NCBI RefSeq assembly: GCF_052119645.1
Contig: NZ_JBGQOM010000011.1
Span: forward strand, 1 to 64,000
Length of the DNA: 64,000 nucleotides
Direction of reading: 5' to 3'
Source of the DNA: Paraglaciecola sp030730205
GTDB taxonomy: Bacteria > Pseudomonadota > Gammaproteobacteria > Enterobacterales > Alteromonadaceae
The translations under genes and the position numbers were made by a program. Below are positions 8,055 through 15,553 of this stretch, piece after piece; the first letter of the stretch is position 1; each line of letters opens with the position of its first letter. The notes under the pieces are model-generated. The model was given only the letters and a program-made list of their open reading frames with translations, had not been told where the DNA came from and did not search any database.

Positions 8055-8555
8055 ATGTTATCTGATTATCAGCGTGCCGTTTTAACTGAGCTTGGCGTGA
8101 TGTGTTGGCAAACTCAGGACGCAGCGCAAAATAAGCGTAGTCAACACGCGCCAAAGTTAAGTGATGTAGCCGGCACAGCACCTAAACACCTACAGTCTAA
8201 TTCACAAGTTACTAAGGCCAATGCCTTAGAAAAACTAAATCAGCTCAAGCAAGTTCAAGAACGGGTTTCGTATAAAGATAAGATTATTTTTCAATGTGAA
8301 AAAATTGAACCGGCACCAGCGGTATTAAACGATATTCTGCTAGCCCTTGAGATGGATAACCATGCTGTTGTTTATTTAACGGCTGAGCAAACCAAGTTAG
8401 CCAAAGACTACGCTTTACTTTGGTCAATGCAGCACAACGCAATTGAGTTTTCCAGCAACACACTTTCCACACCACCAATTAACGAATTACGCGATCCTGT
8501 CTTTAAAAAAACGTTGTGGCAATTGCTACAAAAGGTTGCTGAGAAAAAAAGCTGA
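8055..8555 (+). CDS. holD: DNA polymerase III psi subunit HolD (divergent)
   Basis: Psi links the clamp-loader complex to chi and SSB. The call rests on three things. The gene lies directly upstream of rimI, as holD does in E. coli. The N-terminus MLSDYQRAVLTELG aligns with the E. coli psi N-terminus, which binds chi. The C-terminal half has the psi pattern ILLALEMDNHAVVYLTAEQ, INELRDP and LWQLL. At 166 residues it is longer than E. coli psi (137) because of a polar, Gln/Lys-rich insert at about residues 22-70. A GTG at 8046 is an alternative start with better spacing to GGAG (8038-8041). The ATG fits the family alignment better. Confidence 0.7.
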   Translation: MLSDYQRAVLTELGVMCWQTQDAAQNKRSQHAPKLSDVAGTAPKHLQSNSQVTKANALEKLNQLKQVQERVSYKDKIIFQCEKIEPAPAVLNDILLALEMDNHAVVYLTAEQTKLAKDYALLWSMQHNAIEFSSNTLSTPPINELRDPVFKKTLWQLLQKVAEKKS

Positions 8556-8567
8556 TTAGGCGGTGCC

Positions 8568-9017
8568 ATGTTTGAACCCTTAACCCCTCAAAACGCCTTA
8601 GCCTGCTATGCAATTCATGCAGAGGTGCAATACAAGCCTTGGTCTAAGGCGGTCTTTATGGATTGCCTTAGTCCACCTTATTTTGCCTTTCAGTATTTAA
8701 AATCTCAACAACTACAAGGTTATTACGTGGCCATGCAGGTTCTCGATGAGGTAACGTTGATGGATATCGCGGTATCACCAAGGCTTCAAGGGCTGGGAAT
8801 TGGTCGGCATATCTTAACGAGCTTTATTGAGCAATGTCATGTGCGTCAAGCCGCTGATATTTGGTTAGAAGTAAGAGAGTCTAATGCTGCAGCAAAACAG
8901 TTGTACACGAGTGCCGGTTTTACAGTGATAGAAAAGCGTAAAGCGTATTATCAAACAGATTCAGGCAACGAAGCAGCCATAATTATGAAGTTAAACTTGA
9001 GTGATAACCTCAACTAA
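8568..9017 (+). CDS. rimI: ribosomal protein S18 alanine N-acetyltransferase RimI
   Basis: A GNAT enzyme that acetylates the N-terminal Ala of ribosomal protein S18. The 149-residue length matches the family. The acetyl-CoA loop reads SPRLQGLGIGRHIL, preceded by strand VTLMDIAV and followed by the LEVRESNAAAKQLYTSAGF segment typical of RimI. It begins 12 bases after holD with AGGCGG as ribosome binding site and is co-transcribed with it. Confidence 0.93.
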   Translation: MFEPLTPQNALACYAIHAEVQYKPWSKAVFMDCLSPPYFAFQYLKSQQLQGYYVAMQVLDEVTLMDIAVSPRLQGLGIGRHILTSFIEQCHVRQAADIWLEVRESNAAAKQLYTSAGFTVIEKRKAYYQTDSGNEAAIIMKLNLSDNLN

Positions 9018-9053
9018 TTTCGTATGTTTTAGGATTGATAGAACAGAGGATTT

Positions 9054-9084
9054 AACGGAGTATCGTATTTCTTAACACTCCGTT
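9054..9084. terminator. Stem-loop between convergent rimI and HTH gene
   Basis: AACGGAGT (9054-9061) pairs with ACTCCGTT (9077-9084). It separates two convergent genes but lacks a clear T tract on either strand, so its role as a bidirectional terminator is uncertain. Confidence 0.35.
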
Positions 9085-9101
9085 TAAGCAATAAGCAAAA
9101 C

Positions 9102-9356
9102 CTAGCGCCTTGCTGCGCCAATATTTAATGGCTCTGCGCTGTCTTGTCTATCGAGTGCAAGTTTTACAAATTTAGATGAGTTGACGTTGCAACCGACGCA
9201 CATCGCAATAAATTGATTCATGCTGGGGCTGCCTACATTCTTTTCCCAGTTTTCATAAGTTTTACGTGTTTTTACATTCGCTAGTTTAGCCATTTTTACC
9301 GTGGTTAAACCGGCATCTAAACGCATTTTTCTCAAATCACTACCAGTAATATACAT
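9102..9356 (-). CDS. small helix-turn-helix regulator
   Basis: An 84-residue protein that is essentially one XRE/Cro-like helix-turn-helix. Helices are visible in GSDLRKMRLDAGLTTVKMAKLANV, then a recognition region KTRKTYENWEKN and a C-terminal helix. AAAAGGATAAAAC provides a ribosome binding site. The 280 bases upstream hold two palindromes that may be its operators. It belongs to the accessory leftward cassette between rimI and prfC. The target and ligand are unknown. Confidence 0.65.
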   Translation of the reverse strand: MYITGSDLRKMRLDAGLTTVKMAKLANVKTRKTYENWEKNVGSPSMNQFIAMCVGCNVNSSKFVKLALDRQDSAEPLNIGAARR

Positions 9357-9384
9357 GTTTTATCCTTTTTATTAGTGAAACAAC

Positions 9385-9424
9385 AACAGAGTTATGTGTG
9401 TGACATGTTGAGTGTCACTCTGTT
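9385..9424. promoter_or_regulatory. Nested inverted repeat upstream of the HTH gene, candidate operator
   Basis: GTGACA (9400-9405) and TGTCAC (9413-9418) flank a 7-base spacer. An outer pair AACAGA (9385-9390) and TCTGTT (9419-9424) encloses them. It lies 29-68 bases before the start of the leftward HTH gene, where an autoregulatory operator would be expected. A T-rich run on the right side means it could alternatively fold in RNA. Confidence 0.45.
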
Positions 9425-9454
9425 TTCTTTTTCGACTGTAGTGTAGAGCAACAA

Positions 9455-9474
9455 ATGTGGATTGAATTCCACAT
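9455..9474. promoter_or_regulatory. Perfect palindrome, candidate second operator
   Basis: ATGTGGA and TCCACAT, seven bases each, are separated by six. The half-site differs from the nested repeat at 9385-9424. The spacing is two bases longer than the TGTGA-N6-TCACA of CRP sites. Role as a regulator site for the cassette is inference. Confidence 0.4.
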
Positions 9475-9636
9475 GGTAAATAAAGTCGCCTGAATCCGAT
9501 AAGTATCTGAAAAATATGGGTAAATATTTTTCTTGGCAGGGTGGGGAAGTAAAATATGCAATGCCCCATAACTATGAGACATTTGTCATATTAGCTGTTA
9601 ATCGTTAATAGCTTGTTTGAGTAGTTGTTATCAAGT

Positions 9637-10125
9637 TTATGCTAGCAACATAGGTGGCTTTTGCTGACCTTTGCTCATGGCAAGCGTTACAGGTGGTTTT
9701 TGCTGACCTTTGCTCATGGCAAGCATTACAGGTGGCTTTTGCTGACCTTTGCTCATGGCAAGCATTACAGGTGGCTTTTGCTGACCTTTACTCATGGCAA
9801 GCGTTACAGGTGGCTTTTGCTGACCTTTGCTCATGGCAAGCATTACAGGTGGCTTTTGCTGACCTTTGCTCATGGCAAGCATTGCTGGTGGCTTTTGCTG
9901 ACCTTTGCTCATGGCAAGCAGTACTGGCGGCTTTTGCTGACCTTTACTCATGGCAAGCATTGCTGGTGGCTTTTGCTGACCTTTGCTCATGGCAAGCATT
10001 ACTGGTGGCTTTTGCTGACCTTTACTCATAACTAACTCTGCATCTGAATGAGTGAGCGGTGAGATCACGCTAGTGTTTAATGATAGGGCTGCAGAGATAA
10101 GTACGGTGGTGAATAAATGTTTCAT
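9637..10125 (-). CDS. exported protein of ten 13-residue repeats
   Basis: I do not recognise this 162-residue protein. Residues 1 to about 29 form a signal peptide (Lys-His start, hydrophobic VLISAALSL). From residue 33 to the last residue it consists solely of ten copies of a 13-mer, consensus MSKGQQKPPVMLA, ending exactly at the stop codon. MSKGQQKPP is invariant in all ten copies; only positions 10 (V/A/M) and 11 (M/L/T) vary, and LA closes each unit. Each unit has two Lys and no acidic residue, so the mature chain is strongly cationic. AGAGGA lies seven bases before the ATG. It could be a multi-copy peptide precursor, a cell-surface or periplasmic polycation, or an unstable coding minisatellite. 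Neighbouring genes do not include an obvious protease or peptide exporter. Confidence 0.75.
   Translation of the reverse strand: MKHLFTTVLISAALSLNTSVISPLTHSDAELVMSKGQQKPPVMLAMSKGQQKPPAMLAMSKGQQKPPVLLAMSKGQQKPPAMLAMSKGQQKPPVMLAMSKGQQKPPVTLAMSKGQQKPPVMLAMSKGQQKPPVMLAMSKGQQKPPVTLAMSKGQQKPPMLLA
9640..10029. repeat. 39-bp coding tandem repeat, 10 copies
   Basis: Ten contiguous 39-base units with no spacers make up 390 bases. Units differ by a few bases only. One site is a synonymous Ser change (AGC or AGT at codon 2 of the unit); others change codons 10-11. Because 39 is divisible by three and no unit contains a stop in two of the opposite-strand frames, long spurious ORFs appear on the other strand. 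Near-identity implies recent expansion or ongoing homogenisation. Confidence 0.97.
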
Positions 10126-10149
10126 AAAATGTCCTCTTTAATGGTTGAT

Positions 10150-10173
10150 TTTGGGCGAATTTTTTCGCCCAAA
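10150..10173 (-). promoter_or_regulatory. Strong stem-loop upstream of the repeat-protein gene
   Basis: A 10-bp perfect stem (TTTGGGCGAA against TTCGCCCAAA) closes a four-base loop. A further six-base pair AATGGT (10140-10145) / ACCATT (10173-10178) lies outside with a bulge. It sits in the 82-base gap between the membrane-protein stop and the repeat-protein start. Without a T tract on the leftward strand it looks like an RNA processing or 5' leader structure rather than a terminator. Confidence 0.55.
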
Positions 10174-10207
10174 CCATTATGTACATTTTATGCTCAGTTG
10201 TAGAGTG

Positions 10208-10918
10208 TTAAGCTTTCAATAAACGAGGAAGAAGTTGTTTATAGCTTTCATTAAATGTGGCCCAAATCGCAAACATGCCTATTGCGTGCATTAAATAAGG
10301 GTATGAATAGTAAATGATTAGCACATTAGAATACCCCAATAGGTGCCTCATTAAATATTCGATAAGTACGGCGCACTGTATGATAATGGTGGTACCCATT
10401 AAACGGTAAATTATCCAGTCTAAATTGGTTGACCGTCCTCTGCCTGGGAATAACCTATCAACGATGTCCAATCTTGAAAAGACCAGATATCGACTAAATA
10501 AATTAATCATCATTAGTGCTACATGCCAATAAATTTCTGGGGCAATATAGTCAGCCATATACCAATAAAACTCAGCACCAATTACGAACACTAAGGTAAG
10601 GCCAACAAATTTAGCAAAGGGGTCAAAACGCAGATAAATGGCAAGTGCTAGAGCCAAGCAATATAGGAATTCTTTTATTACAAAGGCGTTGCTTAAGCTA
10701 AACCATGCGAATTCTTCGATACACCGCTGGAGTAAAATTATGGCCAGTACGCTGACGATATTGATATTGCGGTAACACACAGCAGCGGTGAAAATAATAA
10801 TTCCGATGAACAATCGGTCAAAAATATAAGCATTACCAAAGCTTAACATGCCACAAGCGACAAAAATTCCGCCAAACAGGGCCGTTAATAACTGAGGTAA
10901 ATAAACACGGGCTAACAT
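10208..10918 (-). CDS. unrecognised polytopic membrane protein
   Basis: No family is recognised for this 236-residue inner-membrane protein. About seven hydrophobic segments are visible (near residues 8-27, 34-62, 80-97, 104-121, 128-146, 168-190 and 196-218). Between the fifth and sixth is a basic loop, LDIVDRLFPGRGRS. There is no ATPase, protease or transporter motif. Its ATG overlaps the stop of the upstream HTH gene (TAATG), so the pair is translationally coupled. This arrangement suggests the HTH protein and membrane protein act together. The repeat protein lies 82 bases downstream on the same strand. Confidence 0.7.
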   Translation of the reverse strand: MLARVYLPQLLTALFGGIFVACGMLSFGNAYIFDRLFIGIIIFTAAVCYRNINIVSVLAIILLQRCIEEFAWFSLSNAFVIKEFLYCLALALAIYLRFDPFAKFVGLTLVFVIGAEFYWYMADYIAPEIYWHVALMMINLFSRYLVFSRLDIVDRLFPGRGRSTNLDWIIYRLMGTTIIIQCAVLIEYLMRHLLGYSNVLIIYYSYPYLMHAIGMFAIWATFNESYKQLLPRLLKA

Positions 10919-11184
10919 TAGCTGAGGTTGAAGCCGAAGTAATCCATCACTGTTGAAAAGAACGACTCTCTGGTTTGCTGTGAGGCTTTTTGCCTACAAA
11001 TAGACCACCACTTACTGATGACCTCAACACCGATATTATTCATCGTTTCTGGCTTTTCGTTTTCTATGGCCGAAACGGTTTCTCGGCTGATACCAATTCG
11101 TAAAGCAAGCTCGCCTTGGGTATACCCAGCTTCTTTACGTAAGGCTTTTAACTGAGCGCCACTGAATTTCTTTTTACGTGACAT
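10918..11184 (-). CDS. XRE-family helix-turn-helix regulator
   Basis: An 88-residue protein with a textbook XRE HTH at about residues 8-62: FSGAQLKALRKEAGYTQGELA, then LRIGISRETVSAIEN. A short C-terminal tail KASQQTRESFFSTVMDYFGFNLS may be for dimerisation. It heads the leftward cassette and overlaps the membrane-protein gene by one base. Upstream (11185-11483) lies the promoter region it shares divergently with prfC. It probably regulates its own operon (inference). Confidence 0.85.
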   Translation of the reverse strand: MSRKKKFSGAQLKALRKEAGYTQGELALRIGISRETVSAIENEKPETMNNIGVEVISKWWSICRQKASQQTRESFFSTVMDYFGFNLS

Positions 11185-11483
11185 AGTGATGATTCCATAC
11201 TGTGATAATCGAAAGCATAGTTAAGGTAAAAATATTACCTCTTTGAAATATAAATTAAACCTGGATATGAGTAAACAAAAAACTGTAGAAAGTCGCATAA
11301 TATGTGGCCTCTGTAGCACTGCAGTATGATTTTTAATCGATAAATTATTTTCAACAGCAAAAATTTTCAATTAATCAGTCATTAGTTAATATTGCTTTAA
11401 CCTCGGGGGAGGCTAAGTACCTAAAATCGTGTATAATCCGCGCCCAATTAGATTTGAACCGTTATTTTTGAGTTTGTAGCCCA

Positions 11484-13061
11484 ATGTCATATTTGCAGGA
11501 AGTTAATAAACGCCGCACCTTTGCGATCATTTCGCACCCGGATGCAGGTAAAACCACTATCACTGAAAAAGTACTTTTATACGGAAACGCGCTACAAAAA
11601 GCGGGTACGGTAAAAGGCAAAAAGTCAGGGCAACATGCCAAATCTGACTGGATGGATATGGAAAAAGAGCGGGGGATTTCGATCACCACTTCTGTTATGC
11701 AATTTCCCTACAAAGATAATCTAATCAATTTACTTGATACCCCGGGGCACGAAGACTTCTCAGAAGACACTTACCGCACCCTGACCGCGGTTGACTCTTG
11801 TTTGATGGTGATTGATGCCGCGAAAGGGGTAGAAGCACGTACCATTAAATTGATGGAGGTCACTCGTTTACGGGATACACCAATTATTACCTTTATGAAC
11901 AAGATGGATCGCGATACCCGTGATGCCATCGATTTACTCGATGAAGTGGAAGATGTTCTTAAAATAAAGTGCGCCCCCATCACATGGCCCATCGGTATGG
12001 GCAAAGAATTTAAGGGGGTTTACCACATATTGCGTGACGAGACTTTTTTATACAAAAGCGGTCAAGGTCACACCATTCAAGAAGTGCGGGCGATAAAAGG
12101 CATTGATAACCCAGAACTGGACAAAGCGATTGGAAATTACGCCCAAGAGCTGCGTGATATGTTAGAACTGGTACAAGGTGCGTCCCATGAATTTAATCAC
12201 GAAGAATTTATTGCTGGTGAATTAACCCCAGTGTTCTTTGGTACCGCAATGGGGAACTTTGGTGTTGACCATATGCTTGATGGTTTAGCCGAATGGGCAC
12301 CTTTGCCTCAAGGGCGCAAAACCAGTGAGCGCGATGTGGTTGCCAGTGAGGAAAAATTTTCAGGTTTTGTCTTTAAAATTCAAGCCAACATGGATCCCAA
12401 ACACCGCGACCGGATTGCCTTTTGCCGGATAGTGTCGGGCAAGTACCAAAAAGGTATGAAGATGTTTCAAAGTCGTATTGGTAAAGACGTTAGAATATCC
12501 GATGCTTTGACATTTTTAGCCGGTGATAGAGAACTCTTAGAAGAAGCGTATGCAGGCGATATTATTGGTTTGCATAATCATGGGTCGATTCAAATTGGTG
12601 ATACGTTTACCGAGGGCGAAAAATTTCGCTTTGCGGGGATACCTAATTTTGCTCCTGAGTTATTTAAGCGCATTCGTTTGCGCGATCCTCTAAAACAAAA
12701 GCAACTATTAAAAGGCCTTATTCAATTATCAGAAGAGGGGGCTGTTCAGGTATTTCGCCCATTACAAAATAACGATCTTATCGTTGGTGCGGTAGGTGTG
12801 TTGCAGTTTGATGTTGTAGTTGCAAGGTTAAAGGGTGAATACAACGTTGATGCTATGTATGAACATGTCAATGTATCAACAGCAGTGTGGGTGACCTGCA
12901 AAGACGAGCGCAAACTAGAAGAGTTTCGCAATAAAGCTGAGGCAAATTTAGCCTTGGATGGTGGAGACAACTTGGCTTATATAGCGCCCACTATGGTGAA
13001 TTTATCCCTTGCCAAAGAACGCTATCCAGATGTTGAGTTCCATACCACCAGAGAGCATTAA
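11484..13061 (+). CDS. prfC: peptide chain release factor 3 PrfC
   Basis: RF3 is a GTPase that removes RF1/RF2 from the ribosome after peptide release. The 525-residue protein has G1 SHPDAGKTT, switch I/G2 GISITTS, G3 DTPGHEDF and G4 FMNKMDRD. The C-terminus ends VEFHTTREH as in E. coli RF3. Gene order rimI-prfC is conserved in relatives, here interrupted by the accessory cassette. argS follows 29 bases downstream. Confidence 0.97.
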   Translation: MSYLQEVNKRRTFAIISHPDAGKTTITEKVLLYGNALQKAGTVKGKKSGQHAKSDWMDMEKERGISITTSVMQFPYKDNLINLLDTPGHEDFSEDTYRTLTAVDSCLMVIDAAKGVEARTIKLMEVTRLRDTPIITFMNKMDRDTRDAIDLLDEVEDVLKIKCAPITWPIGMGKEFKGVYHILRDETFLYKSGQGHTIQEVRAIKGIDNPELDKAIGNYAQELRDMLELVQGASHEFNHEEFIAGELTPVFFGTAMGNFGVDHMLDGLAEWAPLPQGRKTSERDVVASEEKFSGFVFKIQANMDPKHRDRIAFCRIVSGKYQKGMKMFQSRIGKDVRISDALTFLAGDRELLEEAYAGDIIGLHNHGSIQIGDTFTEGEKFRFAGIPNFAPELFKRIRLRDPLKQKQLLKGLIQLSEEGAVQVFRPLQNNDLIVGAVGVLQFDVVVARLKGEYNVDAMYEHVNVSTAVWVTCKDERKLEEFRNKAEANLALDGGDNLAYIAPTMVNLSLAKERYPDVEFHTTREH

Positions 13062-13090
13062 TCTCATTCAATTATAGTGAATAGCAAAGC

Positions 13091-14827
13091 ATGAATTTAC
13101 AGCGTTTTTTATTGGAAAAATTTAAACAAGCAGTGGCAAAAATAGGCGCACCTGCTGATAGTCCTTTACCTTTAAGCCGCAGCACCCGCGCTGAATTTGG
13201 TCAATATCAATTTAACGGGGCAATGGCCTTAGCAAAACGTATGAAGTTGCCCCCCAGAGAGGTGGCGCAAAAAATTATTGATGCACTGGACTTATCAGGC
13301 GAAGTTGACAAGCTAGAAATTGCTGGCCCTGGCTTTATTAATATTTATTTAAACGATCAATGGTTGGCCTCTCTGCTAAATACGGCCAGTGATAGTCAGC
13401 GTCTTGATATCGAACCAAACACCTCACAAACCGTGGTAGTTGACTATTCAGCCCCTAATTTAGCCAAAGAAATGCATGTGGGTCACCTGCGTAGCACAAT
13501 CATTGGTGATGCCGTAACTAAGACCCTAGAATTTATGGGAAGTACCGTAATACGTCAAAATCATATGGGTGATTGGGGCACGCAGTTTGGTATGTTATTG
13601 GCGCACCTAAACGATAAGTTGGCTGCCAACCTAGTCGCTGAAACCGCTCTTTCAGATTTAGAAGATTTTTACCGTCAAGCTAAAGTACGCTTTGACAACG
13701 AAGATGGTTTTGCCGATAGAGCCCGCGATTATGTTGTTAAATTACAAAGTGGTGATGCTCAATGTTTACAACTTTGGCAAAATTTTATCGACGTATCGAT
13801 TGCTCACAGCGAAGATGTATATCAAAAACTCAATGTAAGCTTAACCCGACAAGATGTAATGGGCGAAAGCGCCTATAACGATGATTTGGCCTCGGTTGTC
13901 GCGGATTTGAAAGCCTCTGGTATCGCTGTAGAAGACCAAGGTGCTCAAGTCGTATTTTTACATGAACTTGCAGACAAAGAAGGTACGCCAGCGGTTTATA
14001 TTATTCAAAAATCAGGCGGTGGCTATTTGTATGCAACCACCGATTTAGCTGCGATCCGCTATCGAAACAAGGTACTTGGCGCAGACAGAACATTAATTTT
14101 TACCGATGCAAGGCAAGCACTACACTTTAAACAAACTGAAATTGTCGCACGTAAAGCAGGCTTTATTTTGCCTGAACAAAGTTATGAACATTGCCCCTTT
14201 GGCATGATGTTAGGCAACGATGGCAAACCGTTTAAAACACGTACAGGCGGTACCGTTAAGTTAGCTGAATTGCTTGATGAAGCGATTGAGCGAGCAGAAG
14301 CACTGCTCAACAAACGTGATTCAGCATTAAGTGCGGAAGAGATTAAAGACATCGCGCAAAAAATTGGTATTGGTGCGGTTAAATATGCGGATCTCAGTAA
14401 AAACCGTACGACAGATTATATTTTTAATTGGGATTCAATGCTTAGTTTTGAAGGCAATACTGCGCCTTATTTACAATACGCTTATACTCGTGTGCAGAGT
14501 ATATTCCGTAAAGCAGAAGCTTTTTTGCATTCTAATCCTGCAACGATCACTTTGCTTGAACCACAGGAAAAAGCATTGGGTATCAAATTATTGCAGTGTT
14601 CTGAAGCGTTAAATCAGGTCAGTCAGGAAGCGACACCTCATGTGTTATGCACCTATCTGTATGAACTCGCTAGTTTGTTTATGAGTTTTTACGAAGCATG
14701 CCCTATTTTAAAAGAAGGCATCAATGATGAGGTAAAAGGCAGCCGTCTATTATTGGCTAAACTTACCGCGAATACCTTGCAGTTAGGTTTAGATTTATTA
14801 GGCATAGAAACCATGGATAAAATGTAA
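13091..14827 (+). CDS. argS: arginyl-tRNA synthetase ArgS
   Basis: A class I aminoacyl-tRNA synthetase that charges tRNA-Arg. The 578-residue length matches the family. An N-terminal Add-1 tRNA-binding domain occupies about residues 1-90. The HIGH-type motif is SAPNLAKEMHVGHLRST near residue 130. The C-terminal anticodon-binding helical domain ends LGIETMDKM, the usual ArgS terminus. No canonical KMSKS is present, as is common in ArgS. It follows prfC closely and may be co-transcribed. Confidence 0.97.
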   Translation: MNLQRFLLEKFKQAVAKIGAPADSPLPLSRSTRAEFGQYQFNGAMALAKRMKLPPREVAQKIIDALDLSGEVDKLEIAGPGFINIYLNDQWLASLLNTASDSQRLDIEPNTSQTVVVDYSAPNLAKEMHVGHLRSTIIGDAVTKTLEFMGSTVIRQNHMGDWGTQFGMLLAHLNDKLAANLVAETALSDLEDFYRQAKVRFDNEDGFADRARDYVVKLQSGDAQCLQLWQNFIDVSIAHSEDVYQKLNVSLTRQDVMGESAYNDDLASVVADLKASGIAVEDQGAQVVFLHELADKEGTPAVYIIQKSGGGYLYATTDLAAIRYRNKVLGADRTLIFTDARQALHFKQTEIVARKAGFILPEQSYEHCPFGMMLGNDGKPFKTRTGGTVKLAELLDEAIERAEALLNKRDSALSAEEIKDIAQKIGIGAVKYADLSKNRTTDYIFNWDSMLSFEGNTAPYLQYAYTRVQSIFRKAEAFLHSNPATITLLEPQEKALGIKLLQCSEALNQVSQEATPHVLCTYLYELASLFMSFYEACPILKEGINDEVKGSRLLLAKLTANTLQLGLDLLGIETMDKM

Positions 14828-15040
14828 AAGCGCATTCGCTTATCCGACGCGCTTTACTACCGTTTAGTTGCGAAAGCCAGATCAAACAGTCATTTAGGCA
14901 ATAGTGAACTGTTTGATTTTGGTTTGTAAGTTTACTGAAACGTTTTTACAGCGAACAAGTAGACGCCGCTTCATCGGCGGCGCTGGAGGTTTGGTGGTTC
15001 ATATTAGTAACATTGCAATTGATATCCTCCGTTACTTGCT
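14828..15040. other. Intergenic, no gene seen; small hairpin
   Basis: This stretch after argS holds a weak hairpin (AAAGCGC ... GCGCTTT near 14827-14854) that may end the argS transcript. A second is CGCCGC (14964-14969) against GCGGCG (14977-14982) with a 7-base loop and no T tract. No coding signal is convincing. The next feature is the chemoreceptor relic. Confidence 0.4.
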
Positions 15041-15297
15041 TTATTCCTCAGCGGCTGCGGCAATTTGCCCCGTGAGTTCGCTCATTTCCCCAACAAACGG
15101 ATTGATTTGCTTCAGCGCAACTGACGCATCAATAGATGACGCCAAAGAGTCACTGGCAATGCCGCTGGCTTTCTTCATTGAATTTACAACTAGTGTAGTG
15201 CCAGTTTGCAATCGCTCTATTAGCCTTTGAATTGAGATGGTTGTTTGTTCTGTGCGTTTGGCTAATGCCTTAACTTTGTCGGCTACCACGGCAAAAC
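15041..15297 (-). pseudogene. relic of a methyl-accepting chemotaxis protein
   Basis: Reading leftward, the frame gives RCFAVVADKVKALAKRT, matching the conserved hairpin tip region of chemoreceptor signalling domains (usual form GFAVVADEVRxLAxRT). The C-terminal half of that domain follows, to GQIAAAAEE and a stop. Everything upstream is lost: an in-frame stop lies two codons before the homology begins. The C-terminal adaptation region is cut after AAAAEE. About 85 residues of a protein normally over 500 remain, with no start or ribosome binding site. It is a decayed fragment, not a functional gene. Confidence 0.75.
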
Positions 15298-15553
15298 ATC
15301 TGACTTATTCCCTCGAAACAAAATTTTATATTGAGTAAAATCATCACTAGGCGTGTATAAATTTGTTATAGCAGTAGTGCTGGCAATAACGAACACTCAA
15401 ACCATTAAACAAAGACTGAGGCTAACTTTTTACCTATAGTTAACTTTGTAATCATCTTTGCGTCCTAATTAAGAAGATGGATGAGTAAAATCTAGTGTAG
15501 ATTTAAACGTAGTTCACAGTAGAAATACTGCTACAAATAAAAGGAGATGAGCC
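15298..15553. other. Intergenic before the flavin reductase gene
   Basis: No gene, terminator or clear promoter is recognised in this AT-rich stretch, other than the ribosome binding site AAGGAGATG at its end (15540-15548). Confidence 0.4.

Noticed and set aside
9455..9474. CRP site
   Set aside because: Half-sites TGTGG/CCACA are two bases further apart than the TGTGA-N6-TCACA consensus, and the fifth base differs on both sides.
9640..10029. CRISPR array
   Set aside because: The repeats are contiguous with no spacers, they are coding, and no cas gene is nearby.
9654..10035. Two long rightward ORFs of about 125 residues across the 39-bp repeats
   Set aside because: They arise because the unit length is a multiple of three and lacks stops in those frames. 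The leftward frame has a signal peptide, ribosome binding site and exact end at the array boundary; these have none.
14904..15230. Rightward ORF of 108 residues after argS
   Set aside because: It is the opposite-strand shadow of the chemoreceptor relic, without a ribosome binding site or recognisable sequence.
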